A DNA stretch of 36,460 bases from Deltaproteobacteria bacterium (GTDB lineage: Bacteria; Desulfobacterota; Desulfobulbia; Desulfobulbales; SURF-16): contig DAOUUW010000009.1 of NCBI GenBank assembly GCA_030667965.1, positions 1-36,460 of the forward strand, in the 5' to 3' direction. Under the pieces are notes generated by a model, which was not told the DNA's origin, ran no database searches, and saw only the letters and a list, made by a program, of their open reading frames with translations. Position numbers and translations under genes: made by a program. Positions 27,909-36,460 of this stretch are shown piece after piece (position 1 is the stretch's first letter; the number at the start of each line of letters is the position of its first letter).

Positions 27909-28402
27909 CACCGCCGGCACCAATCAATATGGTGCATATTACTGACAATTTTGATTGCGGAGTTTCTTCTCTTGATCAATGGATCCGCAGGCAGGCCTTG
28001 AAGAATGAGGCGTCAGGTGCTTCCCGGACTTTTGTTGTTTGCTTTGGGAAAGAGGTTGTCGGGTACTACGCTTTGGCCACCGGAAGTGTTTTACGGCAGC
28101 AGGCCCCGGGAAAAATCAAACATAAAATGCCTGAGCCTATTCCAGTAATGGTGCTTGGCCGTCTGGCGGTTGATCGTAAATGGCAAGGATCCGGACTTGG
28201 CAGCAGTTTGTTGCGAGATGCGTTGTTGCGAACCTATAATGTTTCCACGCAAGCGGGTATTCGGGCTCTGCTGGTCCATGCGTTATCAGAAAATGCCAAA
28301 GCATTTTACCTTCGACATGGCTTCTTGCAATCCCCCATAGATCCAATGACGCTGATGCTGAATTTGCAGGATGTGCAGCGTTATCTTGAAAAAGCAGAAT
28401 AA
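27896..28402 (+). CDS. GNAT acetyltransferase toxin (TacT/AtaT-like)
   Basis: 168 aa: FDCGVSSLDQWIRRQALKNEASGASRTFVVC...GYYALATGSV...VMVLGRLAVDRKWQGSGLGSSLLRDAL...FYLRHGFLQSP. Confidence 0.9.
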   Translation: MGKLTPPAPINMVHITDNFDCGVSSLDQWIRRQALKNEASGASRTFVVCFGKEVVGYYALATGSVLRQQAPGKIKHKMPEPIPVMVLGRLAVDRKWQGSGLGSSLLRDALLRTYNVSTQAGIRALLVHALSENAKAFYLRHGFLQSPIDPMTLMLNLQDVQRYLEKAE

Positions 28403-28449
28403 CCTCTTTAGATAAAATCTTCTCAGTTCGAGCTGTTTTCCTGTCAACT

Positions 28450-28691
28450 CCTTTCCAATCTTAATCCATACAGAATTGTTGCTTATTCACCCTTTTCGAG
28501 AAGGCAATGGCAGACTCGCAAGAATGCTTGCAACTTTGATGGCATTACAGGCAGGTTTGCCGCCTCTGAATTTCGAGAAGTTGCGAGGGAAAAAACGCCT
28601 TGAATATTTTAGCGCAGTACAGGCAGGTATGGATAATGGTATTTTGAAAAAAGCTGGCACTTTCTGCCATAAAAATGGCAGGATAAATTAG
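28450..28691 (+). pseudogene. Fic/DOC-family protein remnant
   Basis: In-frame reading ..ILIHTELLLIHPFREGNGRLARMLATLMALQAGLPPLNFEKLRGKKRLEYFSAVQAG contains the Fic motif HPFxxGNGR, but the N-terminal domain is missing. Confidence 0.75.
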
Positions 28692-28719
28692 TTGGATCAG
28701 CCTGCCATTTCTATGGCAT
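28665..28719. repeat. Two tandem hairpins sharing the same stem (CTGCCAT-AAAA-ATGGCAG and TGCCAT-TTCT-ATGGCA)
   Basis: Read directly downstream of the Fic remnant. Confidence 0.65.
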
Positions 28720-28785
28720 ATTAATAAAATATACAGGCCACAGAAAGCTATTTCTGTCTTCATAAAACACGAGGTGTTATTAAAT

Positions 28786-31383
28786 ATGCCCACCCTGCTC
28801 CAAAAATTCAGTCTGCACCTGCTCTGGTTCTGGGGGATTCTGGTCTTTGGTGGACTGTACCTGGTTTCTCTGCAGAGCTATCTTCTCTTTCATAGCCTGA
28901 TTGAAATATTTTCCGTAGTTGTCGCTTTCTCCATTTTTATCATCGCCTGGAATACCCGCAGGCTCCATGAAAATCATTTTTTTCTTTTTATCAGTATCGC
29001 CTATTTTTTTGTCGGCTCCCTTGATCTGATTCATACCCTGAGCTACAAGGGCATGGAGCTCTTTCCAAACCACGACGCCAACCTGCCAACCCAAATGTGG
29101 ATCAGCGCCAGGTATCTGGAAAGCGGCTCACTGCTCATTGCTCCGCTTTTTTTTCGAAAAAAACTGGCTGTCTCTTTCGTCATTGTCATTTATGCCCTTC
29201 TCTTTAACGCACTTATCGGGGCAATTTTTTACCGGCAGATTTTTCCTGACTGCTTTGTGGAAGGAAGCGGCCTGACCCAATTTAAAATAGGAAGCGAATA
29301 TCTTATCTGCCTGCTGCTGCTTATGGCAATAGTCCATCTTAACAGCTATCGCCATAATATCAGCCATGTCACTTTCAAACTCCTCATTGCCTCACTGGTT
29401 CTTTCCGTCCTGGCTGAATTGTCTTTCACTCTCTATTTCTCGATGTATGGTCACGCTAATATGGTAGGGCATTACTTCAAGTTGCTCTCCTTTTATTTCA
29501 TTTACAAGGCCCTGGTTCGTTCAGGGCTGACAAAGCCCACCGAGCTTTTATTTCGTAATCTGGAAGAAAAATCGAAACTCTACCAGGACCTCTATGATAA
29601 TGCCCCGGACATGTTTATCTCATGTGAAGCCAGGACCGGGAAAGTCAGGCAATGCAACCTGGCAACCGCAACAAATCTTGGTTATACCAGGGACGAGATA
29701 ATTGGCCGGCATATAAAGGATCTCTACCATCCAGACAGTGAGGAAAAGAGGAAAAAAGTATTCAAGACATTTGTCGAAAAAGGTACGGTTCGAGATGCTG
29801 AACTGCAGCTGTTACGAAAAGACGGCAGCCGCATGGATGTGAGCCTGAATATCTCTGCTGTGCGGGACGAGCAGGGCAAGGCTCTTTATAGCAGATCCAT
29901 CTGGCGTGACATCTCGGCCCGCAAGAAGGCAGAGAATGCGCTTCTTGAAACAGAAACGAGATACAGGGAGTTGTTCAATAACATGAACAGCGGATGCGCC
30001 GTGTATAAAAGGAACCACGAGGGGCATTACATCTTTTCTGATTTCAACCTGGCTGCTGAACGTATTGAAAAAATCAGGAAAGAGAATCTTTTTGGCCAAG
30101 AGATAACAAAAATTTTCCCCACGGTGAAGGACTTTGGTCTGCTGGATGTTTTAGAAAATGTCTGGGCAACAGGCATTCCGCAATATTTGCCTATTTCCTT
30201 GTATACAGACGAGCGAATATCCGGCTGGCGGGATAACTATGTATATAAACTGCCATCTGGAGAGATTGTGGCGGTGTATGATGATATAACCGCCAGGAAA
30301 CAGGCCGAAGAAAAATTACTGCTCTTCCGCCGGTTGATTGATAACTCCAATGACGCCATATTTGTTATCGAACCACAAACAGGAGGTTTCCTGGATGTGA
30401 ACCAGAAGGCCTGTGAGGCCTTGCAGTATAGCAGAGCTGAGTTCTTCCATTTAGATGCTACGGATATTGAGATGAAGTTTCCTGACGATTTTTCCTGGCA
30501 GGAAAATATAAAGCAACTCAAAGACCACGGCGGACAACACATCAAGGAGGGCATACACAGGCGCAAGGACGGGACAACATTCCCGGTTGAAGTAAATGCG
30601 AGTTATATCCAATTAGCCGACAGAGAATACCTGGTTTCCGTGGTCCGTGATATCAGCGAGAGAAAGGCGGCCGAGAAAGAGTTATTGCGCACGATGAAAG
30701 AGCTTCAGGATGCTAATGCAGAGCTTTCGCAGTTCAACTATGTCGTGGCCCATGATCTGAAGGCACCCATCAGGGCGATGAGTAACTACGCGTCTTTTTT
30801 ACAGGAAGACCTGGCGCCCGTGGTCTCCGGTGAAACGAAAAAATACCTGACACAGCTCAGACAAACCGCTGTTGAGACCGGCAAAATGGTTGAAGATTTG
30901 CTGACGCCGGCAAAAATCGGCAACCAAAAACAGGAGCCGAAAAAAATTGAGCTGGGAGATTTCATGGAAAAACTTGTCAACTCCATGGACCTGTCCCCGG
31001 ATATAGAGATCCGCCTGGGCAGTGAGTGGCCAACCATTGTGAGCGACCCGCTTCTGCTGCGCCAGGTTTTTCAAAATCTTATCGATAATGCCCGGAAATA
31101 TACTATCGCATCTTGCAAACGAATTGAAATAGGCTGCCTGCCGGGAGAAGATGAACTTACCGTTTTTGTCCGCGATAACGGCATAGGAATTGGAGCTGCG
31201 TACCATGAACAGATTTTCGGCTTATTTGAGCGGCTGCACACTTCAGCGGAGTACAGTGGAACCGGTGTCGGTCTTGCCATTGTCAAAAAAGCAGTGGGCA
31301 GGCTCGGCGGCACAATCAGGCTTGAATCAACCGAGGGCAAAGGCACAACCTTTTATGTTATACTGCCACTTGAAACTGCATGA
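28786..31383 (+). CDS. MASE3-like membrane domain, multi-PAS sensor histidine kinase
   Basis: Multiple N-terminal TMs with YFFVGSLDLIHTLSYKGMELFP (MASE3-like); PAS blocks; FNYVVAHDLKAPIRAMSNYASFL H-box; DNGIGIG and GTGVGLAIVKKAVGRLGG ATPase motifs. RBS GAGGTG supports ATG at 28786. Confidence 0.9.
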   Translation: MPTLLQKFSLHLLWFWGILVFGGLYLVSLQSYLLFHSLIEIFSVVVAFSIFIIAWNTRRLHENHFFLFISIAYFFVGSLDLIHTLSYKGMELFPNHDANLPTQMWISARYLESGSLLIAPLFFRKKLAVSFVIVIYALLFNALIGAIFYRQIFPDCFVEGSGLTQFKIGSEYLICLLLLMAIVHLNSYRHNISHVTFKLLIASLVLSVLAELSFTLYFSMYGHANMVGHYFKLLSFYFIYKALVRSGLTKPTELLFRNLEEKSKLYQDLYDNAPDMFISCEARTGKVRQCNLATATNLGYTRDEIIGRHIKDLYHPDSEEKRKKVFKTFVEKGTVRDAELQLLRKDGSRMDVSLNISAVRDEQGKALYSRSIWRDISARKKAENALLETETRYRELFNNMNSGCAVYKRNHEGHYIFSDFNLAAERIEKIRKENLFGQEITKIFPTVKDFGLLDVLENVWATGIPQYLPISLYTDERISGWRDNYVYKLPSGEIVAVYDDITARKQAEEKLLLFRRLIDNSNDAIFVIEPQTGGFLDVNQKACEALQYSRAEFFHLDATDIEMKFPDDFSWQENIKQLKDHGGQHIKEGIHRRKDGTTFPVEVNASYIQLADREYLVSVVRDISERKAAEKELLRTMKELQDANAELSQFNYVVAHDLKAPIRAMSNYASFLQEDLAPVVSGETKKYLTQLRQTAVETGKMVEDLLTPAKIGNQKQEPKKIELGDFMEKLVNSMDLSPDIEIRLGSEWPTIVSDPLLLRQVFQNLIDNARKYTIASCKRIEIGCLPGEDELTVFVRDNGIGIGAAYHEQIFGLFERLHTSAEYSGTGVGLAIVKKAVGRLGGTIRLESTEGKGTTFYVILPLETA

Positions 31384-31436
31384 TCAGGCAAGAAAGTTAA
31401 AGAACTGAAGGTTGCAGTTAAAAAAAGGAGCACACT

Positions 31437-34400
31437 ATGGATACCGGAAATAATTTCACCCCTTCACCCCTGCGGATCTTGCTCGTCGAAGATTCAGAGC
31501 ACGATACCGCCGCCTTCAACAGGGCTTTGGACAAAGGGGGGCTCAAAGCAGAAGTCACCCATTTTGTCAAAGCCGAAGAGGCCTTAAAGTCTCTTCAAAT
31601 TTCACCTCTTTCGTATGATCTTGTCGTTGCAGATTATAAACTGCCAGGCATGACAGGTTTGGAGTTATGTAAACAAATCATTAACCAGCAGATACCCTTA
31701 CCCTGCATTATTGTCACCAGCGCAGGCACAGAGCACATTGCCGTTGAGGCCCTCAAGGCGGGGGTGTTTGATTATCTGGTTAAAGATTTTCAGCAGAATT
31801 ATTTACAACTTCTGCCTCTTCTTCTGCCTGAAGTAGTCAGAAAATACCAGGATCGTCTCTCTTCCCGGATTTTCAGGAGAGAAAGAGAGGTTATTGCCGG
31901 AATATCTGAAATGTTCCTTGCTCCTGAAGATTTGGAAACGCTCTGTCGGAAATTACCGGATGCCATTGTCGCAGGATTTGCTTTTCCCGTATCCGCTATT
32001 CTGCTGCTGGATGAAAACAGAAAAGAGATGGTTGTCAAAGGCGTATCCGGTATTGCCGATACGACTCTCCTGAATAAGCGGGTACCGCTTGAAAAGACAA
32101 CCTGTTGCCAAACAATCGAGCAGGGACAACCGGTGCTCAAGCTGGATATCGCCGCCAATCCGGATCTACATTGTTTCCTGAAGGATAGCGGCATTAACAC
32201 CTGTCTGTCTGTTCCAATCAAGGGCAAGAGAAGCGGCGTGATGGGCGCCCTGGTACTTGCAGACTTTAGCACACGGTCTGATGCAGACATCCACATATCC
32301 GCTCTACAGGTTATTAGCCACCATCTTGGTCAGGAGATCGAACGGAAGCAGGTTGAGGATGAATTATGTCTTCGCAATGAAATAATGGGCAACATGGCTG
32401 AAGGAGTTTATTTAGTTCAGGCAAGCACGCTTCAGATTATCTATGCCAATCCTGTATTTGAGAAAATGTTTGGCTATGACCCAGGGGAAATGTTGGGCAA
32501 ACATGTTTCAATCGTCAATGCTCCGACAGTGAAAAGCCCGCAAGAGACGGCGACAATGATCCTTGAAGTTTTATCAGACAAAGGATTTTGGCAGGGTGAA
32601 GTAAAAAATATAAAAAAAGATGGCACGCCTTTCTGGTGCAGCGCCAGTGTTTCCGGCTTTGAGCATCATGAATACGGCAAGGTTTGGATTTCAATCCATA
32701 CTGACATCGCCGATCGCAAGCAGGCTGTTGAGACGCTGCGGGCAAGTGAAGCGCGCATGTATACATTGATCGAGGCATTGCCGGATCTTGTCTGGTTGAA
32801 AGATAAAGATGGTATTTTTCTGGTCTGTAACCGTAAATTTGAGCGTTTGTTTGGCACGCCGGCAACAGAGATTGTGGGTAAAACAGATTACGACTTCGTT
32901 GATACGAAGTTAGCAGACTTTTTCCGTGAGAAAGATAAAGTGGCCATGGCTGCCGGCAAATCCACGGTAAACGAAGAAGAAGTCGTCTACGCGGATAACG
33001 GCCACAGAGAAATCCTCGAAACAATCAAAACGCCAATGTTTGATCCCGCCGGCAAGCTGATTGGTATATTGGGGATTGCCCGCGACATAACTGATCGGAA
33101 AAAAACTGAGATTGCTCTTCGGAATAGTGAAAAACAGTGGAATCAGACTTTTAACTCTATTCCCGACATTGTCACCTTCCTGGATACTGACCTGCGCATA
33201 CTGAAAGTTAATCAGCAGGCATGCTCCATCCTTGATCTTTCCAGTGATGAGATTATCGGTAAGCATTGTTATGAGCTCTTTCATGACTCAAAGGAACCGT
33301 GTCAGGATTGTCCGCTAACGCAAACAAAGGAGAGCTTGAAAGCCTTTAGCGGGGAGATATACCATGAAAAACTGGGAAAAACCTTTTTGGTCTCGGAAAC
33401 TCCGGTATTTGGTGAACTGGGAGAACTTGAATATATCGCCCATGTGGCCAAGGATATCACGGCACAAAAACGGCTTGAGAAAGAGCTGTTTCAGGCCCAG
33501 AAGATGGAGGCCATCGGTACCCTGGCCGGCGGCATTGCCCATGATTTCAACAATATTCTTTCGGCAATCATCGGTTTTTCTGAAGTCGCAAAGCTTGAAA
33601 TGCCGGCCGACAGCCGGGCAGGAAAAGATATTGATAAAGTCATAAAAGCAGGCAGAAGAGCTGCGGAACTGGTGAAGCAAATCCTTACCTTCAGTCGTAT
33701 GACAGATCATCAACTGCAACCCATGATACCGAATCTGATTATCAAAGAAGCATTGAAGATGCTGCGCTCATCACTACCAACCACCATCTCCATCAAGGAA
33801 GCCATTGATACAGCATGCGGGTTAATTCTGGCAGATCCGACAAATGTCCATCAAATCGTAATGAACCTCTGTACCAATGCATTTCATGCCATGGAAAATG
33901 AAAAGGGCATCTTGACTGTCAACTTATACCGCAAAGAAATACGAGCGGAAGATATATGTGAAAGTGATGTGAGCGCGGGTCCTTTTGTTGTGCTGTCCGT
34001 CAGTGACACGGGACATGGCATGGACAAGATAACGATGGAACGAATATTTGAACCCTACTTCACCACGAAAGAGGTTGGTAAGGGGACCGGCCTCGGACTT
34101 GCTGTTATCCATGGAATTATTAAAGATTATAAAGGTTTTATCCGGGTGGAGAGTGAGCCTGAAAAAGGAACAACGTTTCATGTACATTTTCCGGCTTTGG
34201 TAAAGATTGCTTCAACACAGGAAAAAACAGAAGAAGATGTTCCCACAGGTACAGAACGGATTCTGATAGTTGATGACGAAAGCAGTATCGTCAACCTGCA
34301 CAAAACAGTGCTGCAACGTCTTGGCTATAGGGTAACAGCTACAACAAACAGTGAAGAGGCACTTGAAAAAATCCGCCTGCATCCGGAGCAATTTGATTTG

Positions 34401-34619
34401 CTGATCACAGATCAGACCATGCCTGGTTTATCCGGGTTTGAATTGGCAAAGAAAGTTTTGCAAATAAAGCCGAACATAGGGATTATCCTCAGCACCGGCT
34501 ACAGCTCTGCCATCACAGAAAAAGAAGCCCTGGCAATCGGCATAAAAAAATATGCCGAAAAACCGGTTGATAGAACAACGCTTGCTAAAATTGTCAGAGA
34601 GGTTTTGGGCAATAACTGA
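31437..34619 (+). CDS. Hybrid histidine kinase: REC-GAF-PAS(x3)-HisKA-HATPase-REC
   Basis: N-terminal REC RILLVEDSEHDTAAFNRAL...DLVVADYKLPGMTGLEL; H-box GGIAHDFNNILSAIIGFSEVA; GKGTGLGLAVIHGIIK; C-terminal REC RILIVDDESSIVNLHKTVLQRLGYRV...ITDQTMPGLSGFELA. RBS AAGGAG before the ATG. Confidence 0.93.
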   Translation: MDTGNNFTPSPLRILLVEDSEHDTAAFNRALDKGGLKAEVTHFVKAEEALKSLQISPLSYDLVVADYKLPGMTGLELCKQIINQQIPLPCIIVTSAGTEHIAVEALKAGVFDYLVKDFQQNYLQLLPLLLPEVVRKYQDRLSSRIFRREREVIAGISEMFLAPEDLETLCRKLPDAIVAGFAFPVSAILLLDENRKEMVVKGVSGIADTTLLNKRVPLEKTTCCQTIEQGQPVLKLDIAANPDLHCFLKDSGINTCLSVPIKGKRSGVMGALVLADFSTRSDADIHISALQVISHHLGQEIERKQVEDELCLRNEIMGNMAEGVYLVQASTLQIIYANPVFEKMFGYDPGEMLGKHVSIVNAPTVKSPQETATMILEVLSDKGFWQGEVKNIKKDGTPFWCSASVSGFEHHEYGKVWISIHTDIADRKQAVETLRASEARMYTLIEALPDLVWLKDKDGIFLVCNRKFERLFGTPATEIVGKTDYDFVDTKLADFFREKDKVAMAAGKSTVNEEEVVYADNGHREILETIKTPMFDPAGKLIGILGIARDITDRKKTEIALRNSEKQWNQTFNSIPDIVTFLDTDLRILKVNQQACSILDLSSDEIIGKHCYELFHDSKEPCQDCPLTQTKESLKAFSGEIYHEKLGKTFLVSETPVFGELGELEYIAHVAKDITAQKRLEKELFQAQKMEAIGTLAGGIAHDFNNILSAIIGFSEVAKLEMPADSRAGKDIDKVIKAGRRAAELVKQILTFSRMTDHQLQPMIPNLIIKEALKMLRSSLPTTISIKEAIDTACGLILADPTNVHQIVMNLCTNAFHAMENEKGILTVNLYRKEIRAEDICESDVSAGPFVVLSVSDTGHGMDKITMERIFEPYFTTKEVGKGTGLGLAVIHGIIKDYKGFIRVESEPEKGTTFHVHFPALVKIASTQEKTEEDVPTGTERILIVDDESSIVNLHKTVLQRLGYRVTATTNSEEALEKIRLHPEQFDLLITDQTMPGLSGFELAKKVLQIKPNIGIILSTGYSSAITEKEALAIGIKKYAEKPVDRTTLAKIVREVLGNN

Positions 34620-35018
34620 TAGTGCCCGTGCATAGTTTGTCCGGCTGTTTGCTTATCTGTAACACTTCAGCCTATCTGTGACTATGGTTTGCTCAAACCG
34701 TGAAACTCATCGTATTCTTTCTGTGTTGAGAAAGATCTTCGATTTGCCAATATTAACCATTTGTGTGTCTACGCCGACTTAATAGATCTACTGTTATGTT
34801 GCGAGTTGAACGTAACAAACTGCTTATATAAAATATCGAACCTATGAGAGAAAATGCCTAATGATAAACAAATATTCCGCCATCGCTCAGGCCAAAAATT
34901 ATCAATTCCGACATTTCCCGTCGGTTGACCAAGTCACCGACACTTTTCCGACCGGTAGCTCTACGCAATAGAAAAAATGGGGGGGGCAATGTGGGGACAA
35001 ATCTCACATGCAACAAGA

Positions 35019-35050
35019 AAGCCTTTAACTCAATTTAAGCTAAAAGGCTT
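35019..35050 (-). terminator. Hairpin next to the tRNA-Arg 3' fragment (AAGCCTTT...AAAGGCTT), terminator-like
   Basis: 8-bp perfect stem plus near-palindromic interior; on the minus strand followed by TCTTGTT. Confidence 0.5.
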
Positions 35051-35058
35051 GATATAAC

Positions 35059-35104
35059 TGGTGCGCCTGGCAGGATTCGAACCTGCTACCCTCGGATTCG
35101 TAGT
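35059..35104 (-). pseudogene. 3' fragment of tRNA-Arg(ACG): anticodon loop to CCA
   Basis: Minus strand reads CTACGAATCCGAGGGTAGCAGGTTCGAATCCTGCCAGGCGCACCA: anticodon loop CTACGAA, T-arm GCAGG-TTCGAAT-CCTGC, CCA end. Upstream sequence does not rebuild the anticodon 5' stem, D-arm or acceptor 5' strand. Confidence 0.8.
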
Positions 35105-35312
35105 CATTTACTTCTGGGCTTCACAAACCTCATCATTTGTGTAACCTCCTGTAATTGCTTGCATTGAATTTTCCACGTTTTGGCAGATATTGTATGCTTT
35201 ATCAGGTTTTGGATTATTTTTCTCACACAGATTCTCACACGGTCATTCCAATTTTGCGCATGAAAAAATGGACGGCAAGGACGATCTGGACGGTCTTTAT
35301 AAAATATCTATT

Positions 35313-35651
35313 TCAAAATTCCTCTATTTCGATTGGCTCTCTGCCAAAATCTATCACCGCATCTGCAACCAAAACAGTGAACCACTCCTGGAACATCTTA
35401 TAAGTCAATTTCTCCGGCCAGCAATCCGTATCAAGCATCCAGGCTTCCAGCTCCTGCTCAAATATCACCCGCCAGTTCTTCTTGACCCAGTTCTCGTAAT
35501 TATACTCGTCGTATGTATCTGGAATGAGAATCGCTGTGCCACGGTTTTTATCAGCAGAAAACAAAGGCCCACCGTCCTCAAAACTATTGGCCCAATCAAT
35601 GTATGGTTGTTGTGGTGTAACGAGAAGTACGGTGCGATTAATTGTTTTCAT
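35313..35651 (-). CDS. Conserved-looking small hypothetical protein
   Basis: 112 aa ORF with globular composition (MKTINRTVLLVTPQQPYIDWANSFEDGGPLF...); no family recognised. Confidence 0.65.
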   Translation of the reverse strand: MKTINRTVLLVTPQQPYIDWANSFEDGGPLFSADKNRGTAILIPDTYDEYNYENWVKKNWRVIFEQELEAWMLDTDCWPEKLTYKMFQEWFTVLVADAVIDFGREPIEIEEF

Positions 35652-35996
35652 GCAAAAGAATAATCAATTTGAAAGTGTATGTAATTGGGTGCCTGTGGCA
35701 TATCGGACAATCTGCCATCGTTTTACAATCTGCCAGCCATCGACAATCAATACATCATCGTTAAAATCTGTAATAGCAACAATCTACATCAATTACGTAC
35801 ACCCTTGTCTCATCGTCACCCTTTTTCATGCTGCAGAATGCTGTACCATCTCCAGATACAAAAGAAACTGCCCAGAAAAAGGACGATAAAGCCAGAAATA
35901 ACCGTCCAGAAATTATCCTGTAATCCTATAAGGTTGGACGGTGAGGTCGATCAGGACGATAGGAATAGCACAACCGGATCAACAAACAGATTATGT

Positions 35997-36275
35997 CTAC
36001 CTGTTATTCACCTCATCACCCAGCTTCTTCCCTGCTTTGAATTTGACCACTGTTTTAGCTGGAATCTTAATTTCTTTACCAGTCTGAGGATTCCTGCCGG
36101 TCCGGGCAGACCGTTCATTTGTTGAGAAAGTACCAAAGCCAATCAATGTAACACTCTCCCCTTTCTGCAGAGAATCCGTTATGCCTTCAAGCATTCCGAC
36201 TAATGCCTTGTCAGCTGCTGCTTTTGTAATATTTGCTGATTCAGCTATCTTGTTGATCAATTCAGTTTTGTTCAT
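35997..36275 (-). CDS. HU-family DNA-binding protein
   Basis: 92 aa MNKTELINKIAESANITKAAADKALVGMLEGITDSLQKGESVTLIGFGTFSTNERSARTGRNPQTGKEIKIPAKTVVKFKAGKKL, classic HU. Confidence 0.97.
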   Translation of the reverse strand: MNKTELINKIAESANITKAAADKALVGMLEGITDSLQKGESVTLIGFGTFSTNERSARTGRNPQTGKEIKIPAKTVVKFKAGKKLGDEVNNR

Positions 36276-36460
36276 GTTGCTCCCGTTCTGTTCGCTTGGT
36301 TGAATTTGTTGGTAAAGATAGAGATGATATTATATTTTTCCAGGTAGCTTTGGCAAGGAATAACAGACAGGAGGCTAAAACGTTTCTGATGCAGCGATGA
36401 AAACATAAGACCGGGGATGAAATTGTAATCTTCGATCTGGCTGTCCTAAGCCCAAGAAAA

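Noticed and set aside
28476-28691. Fic ORF as an intact gene
   Set aside because: In-frame homology extends upstream of the ATG and the N-terminal domain is missing, so a remnant is more likely.
34860-34975. Short ORFs before the tRNA fragment (MINKYSAIAQAK..., MPNDKQIFRHRSG...)
   Set aside because: Only 24-36 codons, no recognisable family; possible remnants but unsupported.
1-36460. CRISPR arrays, rRNA genes or complete tRNAs
   Set aside because: No regularly spaced 25-40 nt direct repeats, no rRNA-like sequence and no complete cloverleaf were seen; only the tRNA-Arg 3' fragment was found.

Overview
The window looks like chromosomal DNA from a Desulfobulbales-like deltaproteobacterium (lineage is inferred from gene content, not proven). 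From left to right: (1) the last 26 codons of a GGDEF diguanylate cyclase; (2) a sucrose cluster with a PfkB-type carbohydrate kinase, a sucrose-phosphate synthase fused to a HAD sucrose-phosphatase-like domain, and a convergent sucrose synthase; (3) a long minus-strand division/cell-wall (dcw) cluster, mraZ-rsmH-ftsL-ftsI*-murE-murF-mraY-murD-murG-murC-murB-ftsQ-ftsA-ftsZ, followed by a radical SAM protein and an orphan sensor kinase; (4) an accessory stretch with a LOG-family gene, a ribbon-helix-helix/coiled-coil gene pair, a decayed serine recombinase, a DUF1778/GNAT toxin-antitoxin module, a Fic remnant and two large PAS sensor kinases (one a hybrid with two REC domains); (5) a 3'-half tRNA-Arg(ACG) fragment that looks like an integration scar, a small hypothetical gene and an HU gene. 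The most unusual signal is in the dcw cluster. ftsW is missing from its usual slot, where murD and murG directly overlap. The linked ftsI product is a full-length FtsI/PASTA protein that has lost the SxxK, SxN and KTG motifs by eye, so it looks like a pseudo-transpeptidase. The SEDS/bPBP septal synthase pair therefore appears jointly lost or repurposed at this locus. A second pattern is a set of roughly three-unit 7- or 9-nt tandem repeats, each with a different unit sequence, in many of the gene gaps.
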